Positions 4,579 through 8,319 of a stretch of 8,319 nucleotides of DNA are shown here, one piece after another. Source of the DNA: Methylomarinum sp964474415 (GTDB lineage Bacteria; Pseudomonadota; Gammaproteobacteria; Methylococcales; Methylomonadaceae); contig CAYYSO010000110.1 of the NCBI GenBank assembly GCA_964474415.1, forward strand, positions 1-8,319, written 5' to 3'. The notes beneath the pieces are model-generated. The model searched no databases, was not told where the DNA came from, and was given only the letters and a program-made list of their open reading frames with translations. Every line of letters begins with the position of its first letter. Position 1 is the stretch's first letter. Position numbers and translations under genes: made by a program.

Positions 4579-5607
4579 GTGAGCTCAACTATATCAATTG
4601 ATGCCATGGGAGGGGATTTTGGTCCTCAAGTCACTGTTCCGGCATCGCTGGAGTGCTTAAAAGCAAACCCAGATTTAAAACTCATCATGGTCGGTGACGA
4701 AGCTGCTTTAACAGAACAGTTAAGTCAAGCGCTCGTTGACTTTAAGGATAGAATCAGTATTCATCATGCCTCGCAAATCGTTGAGATGGATGAATCACCA
4801 CAAAAGGCCTTAAAAAATAAAAAAGATTCTTCTATGCGAGTCGCTATCAATTTGGTACGCGATGGTGTTGCCGATGCCTGTGTCAGTGCTGGAAATACAG
4901 GAGCATTGATGGCGACTGCCCGATTCGTACTGAAAATGATTCCAGGAATAGACAGGCCTGCAATCATTTCCACCTTACCTTCTATTTTTGGTCATACGCA
5001 TATGCTGGATTTAGGCGGTAATGTTGATTGTACTGCCGATCATTTGTATCAGTTTGCAATCATGGGCGAAGAGGTTGTAAAAGCTGTAGAAAATATTGAT
5101 AAGCCCAAAGTCGGTTTGCTGAATATTGGCGAAGAGGATACTAAAGGTAATGAACAGGTTAAGTCCGCTGTAAGATTGCTGGAGAATTCTTCTTTGAACT
5201 ATATCGGTTATGTAGAAGGAGATTCTATTAATGCCGGTAGTGTCAAGGTTGATTTGATTGTGACTGATGGCTTTGTCGGTAATGTTGCCTTAAAATCAAT
5301 TGAAGGCGCAGCAAAAATGATAGGTATCAAATTAAAACAGTCTTTTGCTAAAAATTTCTTTACTAAATTGGCGGGGATTGTTGCATATCCAGTATTGAAA
5401 TCCTTTAAAGACAGCATCGATCCGCGGTTATATAACGGAGCCAGTTTTATTGGTCTGCGAGGATTGGTAATCAAAAGTCACGGAGGAGCCGATGCTCTTG
5501 CTTTTGAAACAGCAATACATTTAGCTGAAGTTGAAATCGCAAAAGATGTAACGCGTAAAATCAGTGAAAAGGTTGAGCTCGCTTTGGCTCAAAAGGAGGA
5601 TGTGTGA
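4579..5607 (+). CDS. plsX: Phosphate acyltransferase PlsX
   Basis: PlsX converts acyl-ACP and phosphate to acyl-phosphate, the acyl donor used by the membrane acyltransferase PlsY in the first step of phospholipid synthesis; it is a peripheral membrane protein. The length, 342 residues, is normal. Motifs include IDAMGGDFGP (7-16), SAGNTGALMATARF (103-116), LDLGGNVD (143-150), LLNIGEEDTKGNE (180-192), VDLIVTDGFVGNVALKSIEG (224-243) and GLRGLVIKSHGGAD (292-305). The GTG start is the only one that keeps the N-terminus at the expected place; AGGAG at 4562-4566 lies a rather long 12 bases upstream and can pair with TCCT at 4571-4574. It follows a terminator hairpin, so expression depends on read-through or on a promoter I could not identify with confidence. 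Its stop overlaps the fabH start. Confidence 0.97.
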   Translation: MSSTISIDAMGGDFGPQVTVPASLECLKANPDLKLIMVGDEAALTEQLSQALVDFKDRISIHHASQIVEMDESPQKALKNKKDSSMRVAINLVRDGVADACVSAGNTGALMATARFVLKMIPGIDRPAIISTLPSIFGHTHMLDLGGNVDCTADHLYQFAIMGEEVVKAVENIDKPKVGLLNIGEEDTKGNEQVKSAVRLLENSSLNYIGYVEGDSINAGSVKVDLIVTDGFVGNVALKSIEGAAKMIGIKLKQSFAKNFFTKLAGIVAYPVLKSFKDSIDPRLYNGASFIGLRGLVIKSHGGADALAFETAIHLAEVEIAKDVTRKISEKVELALAQKEDV

Positions 5608-6572
5608 ATCGTTATGCAAAAATCATAGGGACTGGCGGTTATTTGCCGGAAACAATTCGGACCAATGATGATATTTCACAGATGGTGGATACCTCTGACA
5701 GCTGGATATATGAGCGCACTGGAATTAAGTCCCGACGTATAGCGGGTCCCGAAGAAACTGCTGACAGCATGGCTGAAATTGCCGCTCATCAGGCTATTAA
5801 TGCGGCAGATATCAAAGCAGATGAGATAGACATGATCATCGTGGCCACGGGTTCGCCTAATCGTGTATATCCCAGTACGGCATGTTTGCTGCAAAACCGT
5901 TTAGGTATTCGTCGTTGTGTATCGTTTGATATACAGGCGGCTTGTTCGGGGTCAATATTTGCACTTAGTATTGCCGATCAATACATCAAATCTGGCATTG
6001 CCAATAAAATACTGGTTATAGGGACTGAAATTTGTTCACGTATCGTTGATTGGACAGACAGGGGAACCTGTATTCTGTTTGGTGATGGAGCGGGAGCAAT
6101 TTTGCTGGATTCATCTGCTCAGGCGGGTATCTTGTCTACCCATATCGAGTCAGATGGAGGTTATGAAGATTTATTGTACTGTCCCAACCCCCAAGTAGCG
6201 ACCGAGTCAAATAAAGATGAAGCGGGCTATATCAAAATGCGCGGTAATGAAGTCTTTAAAATTGCCGTTAATACCTTGGGGCGCATTGTTGACGAAACCT
6301 TAACCGCAAACGGGATGGAGAAAACCGATGTGGACTGGTTAGTACCACATCAGGCCAATATTCGTATTATTGCAGCGACGGCAAAAAAACTGAGAATGTC
6401 TATGGATCAGGTGATTTTGACACTGGAAGATCAGGGAAATACTTCATCTGCCTCTGTTTTACTGGCTTTTAATGAAGCGGTCAGAGATGGTAGGATACAA
6501 AGAGGGCAGGTCGTACTTTTAGAAGCATTTGGCGCCGGTTTTACCTGGGGTTCCGCATTAATCAAATATTAA
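5604..6572 (+). CDS. fabH: 3-oxoacyl-ACP synthase III (KAS III)
   Basis: FabH condenses acetyl-CoA with malonyl-ACP to start each fatty acid chain in type II synthesis. The 322 residues match the family closely and end with the typical LLEAFGAGFTWGSALIKY. The thiolase-fold catalytic triad is complete: Cys114 in QAACSGS, His249 in VPHQANIRI and Asn279 in QGNTSSAS. FGDGAGAILL (159-168) and the N-terminal GTGGYLPE are also typical. The GTG start shares bases with the plsX stop (GTGTGA, 4-base overlap), and a strong AGGAGG at 5594-5599 lies just 4 bases before it, pointing to translational coupling with plsX. Five bases separate its stop from fabD. Confidence 0.98.
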   Translation: MNRYAKIIGTGGYLPETIRTNDDISQMVDTSDSWIYERTGIKSRRIAGPEETADSMAEIAAHQAINAADIKADEIDMIIVATGSPNRVYPSTACLLQNRLGIRRCVSFDIQAACSGSIFALSIADQYIKSGIANKILVIGTEICSRIVDWTDRGTCILFGDGAGAILLDSSAQAGILSTHIESDGGYEDLLYCPNPQVATESNKDEAGYIKMRGNEVFKIAVNTLGRIVDETLTANGMEKTDVDWLVPHQANIRIIAATAKKLRMSMDQVILTLEDQGNTSSASVLLAFNEAVRDGRIQRGQVVLLEAFGAGFTWGSALIKY

Positions 6573-6577
6573 AGAAA

Positions 6578-7528
6578 ATGAGTGAGCAGAATTATAATTT
6601 AGCATTTGTATTTCCGGGGCAGGGATCGCAGTCTGTTGGCATGTTGACTGATCTGGCTGAAGTCTATTCGCAGGTAAGGCAAACATTTGAACAGGCTTCG
6701 GATGTGTTGAGCTTTGATTTGTGGCGCATGGTGCAAAATGGTCCGGCTGAAGATTTGAATCAAACTCAAAATACTCAACCGGCGATGCTGGCTGCCGGTG
6801 TTGCTGTATGGCAAGTCTGGTGTGAGCAAAGCAATATTAGGCCTAGCTGGATGGCTGGACATAGTCTTGGTGAATATACTGCGCTGGTGTGTTCCGACGC
6901 TATTAGTTTTGAAGATGGTATCAAATTGGTTGCTGAACGTGGGCGTTTAATGCAGGAAGCGGTACCGGCCGGAATTGGCGCAATGGCTGCAATTATTGGT
7001 TTGGAGGATCATGAGGTCGTTAAAGTGTGTGCGGATAGCGCTGAAAATGAAATTGTTTCCGCGGTAAACTTTAATGCTCCGGGGCAAGTCGTTATTGCCG
7101 GTCATGTTGCAGCTGTGGAAAGAGCGATGGAAGCGGCAAAAGCAGTGGGTGCAAAACGAGCTTTGAAACTGCCGGTTAGTGTTCCTTCGCATTGCGCTCT
7201 GATGGAGTCGGCTGCCGAAAAACTGGCTAAAAGACTGGCAGAAATACCTGTTGAAATCCCTAATGTAACATTGATTCATAATGTGGATGTTGCGGTGCAC
7301 TGCGCTGCGGAAGTGATCCGTAATGCCTTGCGGGAGCAGTTGTTTAAACCTGTGCGCTGGGTGGATAGTGTTAAATTTATGCATGATCAAGGGGTGTCAT
7401 CATTTGTTGAATGTGGTCCCGGTAAGGTGTTGATGGGACTCAACAGACGTATTGTAAAAGAGGCTGAACATATGACAATATTCGACCCTGGGACATTAAA
7501 CAAAGTTTTGGAGCAATTGAATGGATAA
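6578..7528 (+). CDS. fabD: Malonyl-CoA:ACP transacylase
   Basis: FabD moves malonyl from CoA to acyl carrier protein, supplying the extender unit for FabH and the elongating synthases. The 316 residues have the expected order of motifs: FPGQGSQ (12-18) with Gln15, GHSLGEY with nucleophile Ser96, Arg121 in ERGRLMQ, VNFNAPGQVVIAG (163-175), catalytic His205 in VPSHCALM, Gln254 in LREQLFKPVRW, and VECGPGKVLMGL (277-288). All residues known to act in E. coli FabD are present with a constant shift of about four. The ATG is preceded only by a weak AAAGAAA; closeness to the fabH stop suggests coupling or re-initiation. Its last 8 bases overlap fabG. Confidence 0.98.
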   Translation: MSEQNYNLAFVFPGQGSQSVGMLTDLAEVYSQVRQTFEQASDVLSFDLWRMVQNGPAEDLNQTQNTQPAMLAAGVAVWQVWCEQSNIRPSWMAGHSLGEYTALVCSDAISFEDGIKLVAERGRLMQEAVPAGIGAMAAIIGLEDHEVVKVCADSAENEIVSAVNFNAPGQVVIAGHVAAVERAMEAAKAVGAKRALKLPVSVPSHCALMESAAEKLAKRLAEIPVEIPNVTLIHNVDVAVHCAAEVIRNALREQLFKPVRWVDSVKFMHDQGVSSFVECGPGKVLMGLNRRIVKEAEHMTIFDPGTLNKVLEQLNG

Positions 7529-8249
7529 GAAAATAGCTTTGGTGACGGGCGCCAGTCGAGGCATCGGACGCGCTATTGCTGAAAAATTGGTGGCAGATGG
7601 TTTTTTTGTTGTGGGTACGGCAACTACAGATAATGGAGCTGATTCCATTTCTACCTGGCTGAGCGAAAATGGTCAAGGGCTTAAGCTCGATGTTGCTGAT
7701 GCCGATTCTATAGCGGAAGTGATAAAGACAATTAACAATGATTTCGGGGCGCCGGTTGTGTTAGTCAATAATGCCGGTATCACTCGTGATAATTTATTGA
7801 TGCGGATGAAGGAAGAGGAATGGGATGACGTTATCAATACTAATCTGACCTCAATTTTTCGCATGAGTAAAGCGGTTGTTCGCGGCATGATGAAAGCCAA
7901 GGGAGGGCGGATTATTAATATTTCTTCAGTCGTCGGCGCAACCGGCAATGCCGGACAAGCAAATTATGCTGCAGCTAAAGCGGGTATGGTTGGTTTTGCA
8001 AAATCCATGGCCAAAGAAGTGGGGTCGCGTAACATTACTGTAAACACAGTAGCTCCAGGGTTCATTGATACCGATATGACTAAAGATTTGGCTGATGAGA
8101 ATAAAAAAGCATTATTATCATCAGTTGCTCTGGGGCGATTGGGAAATCCGGATGAAATTGCTCACGCAGTTTCATTTTTAGCGTCAGCAGGAGCTTCTTA
8201 TATTACCGGTGAAACCATTCATGTGAATGGCGGCATGTTTATGCCTTAA
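7521..8249 (+). CDS. fabG: 3-oxoacyl-ACP reductase
   Basis: FabG is the NADPH-dependent short-chain dehydrogenase that reduces 3-ketoacyl-ACP in each elongation cycle. The 242 residues show the Rossmann cofactor motif TGASRGIG (9-16), LDVAD (56-60), NNAG (83-86) and the full Asn-Ser-Tyr-Lys tetrad: Asn108, Ser136 in NISS, Tyr149 and Lys153 in YAAAK. PGFIDTDMT (179-187) and the C-terminal GETIHVNGGMFMP are typical of genuine FabG rather than a general dehydrogenase. The ATG overlaps the fabD end by 8 bases, with GGAG at 7510-7513 seven bases upstream inside fabD. The placement directly after fabD, and the expected acpP beyond, confirm the role. Confidence 0.98.
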   Translation: MDKKIALVTGASRGIGRAIAEKLVADGFFVVGTATTDNGADSISTWLSENGQGLKLDVADADSIAEVIKTINNDFGAPVVLVNNAGITRDNLLMRMKEEEWDDVINTNLTSIFRMSKAVVRGMMKAKGGRIINISSVVGATGNAGQANYAAAKAGMVGFAKSMAKEVGSRNITVNTVAPGFIDTDMTKDLADENKKALLSSVALGRLGNPDEIAHAVSFLASAGASYITGETIHVNGGMFMP

Positions 8250-8251
8250 TA

Positions 8252-8281
8252 TTGTGACTTTAAGCTGATTTCAAGTATAAT
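8252..8281 (+). promoter_or_regulatory. Candidate promoter for the downstream gene, probably acpP
   Basis: A consensus TATAAT at 8276-8281 is preceded by TTGTGA at 8252-8257 (four of six matches) with an 18-bp spacer. The pair lies immediately after the fabG stop. A separate strong promoter before acpP is known in E. coli, where acyl carrier protein is needed in great excess over the other fab products; that acpP follows here is inferred from gene order, as the gene itself is outside the window. The predicted transcription start is near 8288. Confidence 0.55.
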
Positions 8282-8285
8282 TCAC

Positions 8286-8316
8286 CCCGCCGTCTGGAAT
8301 AGTAGCCAGTTGCGGG
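8286..8316 (+). other. Stem-loop at the start of the predicted acpP leader
   Basis: CCCGC (8286-8290) pairs with GCGGG (8312-8316), and inside it CTGG (8294-8297) pairs with CCAG (8306-8309) around an 8-base loop, leaving a small internal loop. It begins at or next to the predicted transcription start, so it would cap the 5' end of the transcript. No U-tract follows within the window, which argues against a terminator, although only three bases beyond the stem are visible. Confidence 0.4.
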
Positions 8317-8319
8317 ATT

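Noticed and set aside
6947..7390. Long minus-strand open frame opposite fabD
   Set aside because: It is a shadow of the fabD coding sequence: no plausible ribosome binding site, a composition rich in His, Arg and Asn, and fabD is fully conserved on the other strand.

Overview
The window looks like ordinary chromosome from a gammaproteobacterium of moderate, slightly AT-rich base composition. The strongest evidence is gene order: yceF (maf family) diverges from yceD-rpmF-plsX-fabH-fabD-fabG, the arrangement known from Escherichia coli and many other Gammaproteobacteria, with acpP expected just past the right edge. The protein sequences and two intergenic repeat-like elements remind me of methanotrophs of the order Methylococcales (Methylobacter/Methylomonas type). 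That placement is from memory and not demonstrated here.

Layout from left to right. (1) The 5' part of a minus-strand gene (1-490) encodes a protein resembling the N-terminal region of NAD-dependent DNA ligase; it runs off the left edge. (2) A divergent plus-strand gene (545-1699) encodes a DUF484/GAF-like sensor fused to a GGDEF diguanylate cyclase. (3) A plus-strand gene (1846-2634) encodes an exported pentapeptide-repeat protein behind a near-perfect ribosome binding site and a 12-bp palindrome. (4) A convergent gap (2635-2807) carries a long inverted repeat. (5) A minus-strand YceF nucleotide pyrophosphatase follows (2808-3386). (6) A 256-bp divergent gap (3387-3642) holds a degenerate interspersed-repeat-like sequence and a good sigma70-type promoter lying almost on top of the yceD start. 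(7) yceD-rpmF come next. (8) A 221-bp gap (4358-4578) holds a two-hairpin repeat-like element and a textbook intrinsic terminator hairpin. (9) plsX-fabH-fabD-fabG are tightly packed with overlapping ends. (10) The last 70 bases hold a promoter and a stem-loop that probably belong to acpP.

Functionally the right two thirds join ribosome assembly (YceD, L32) to the start of fatty acid and phospholipid synthesis. PlsX makes acyl-phosphate from acyl-ACP, FabD makes malonyl-ACP, FabH condenses it with acetyl-CoA, and FabG reduces the 3-ketoacyl-ACP. All catalytic residues I checked in FabH, FabD and FabG are present. The left third is accessory: a putative extra ligase-like protein, a c-di-GMP enzyme and a periplasmic beta-helix protein.

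I did not find a clear new multi-gene system. The items most worth checking are the ligase-like gene with its unusual N-terminus, the predicted near-leaderless transcript of yceD, the terminator inside the rpmF-plsX gap, the intergenic repeat elements, and two homopolymer tracts (A9 and G7) where a one-base slip ends translation at once or within a few codons.
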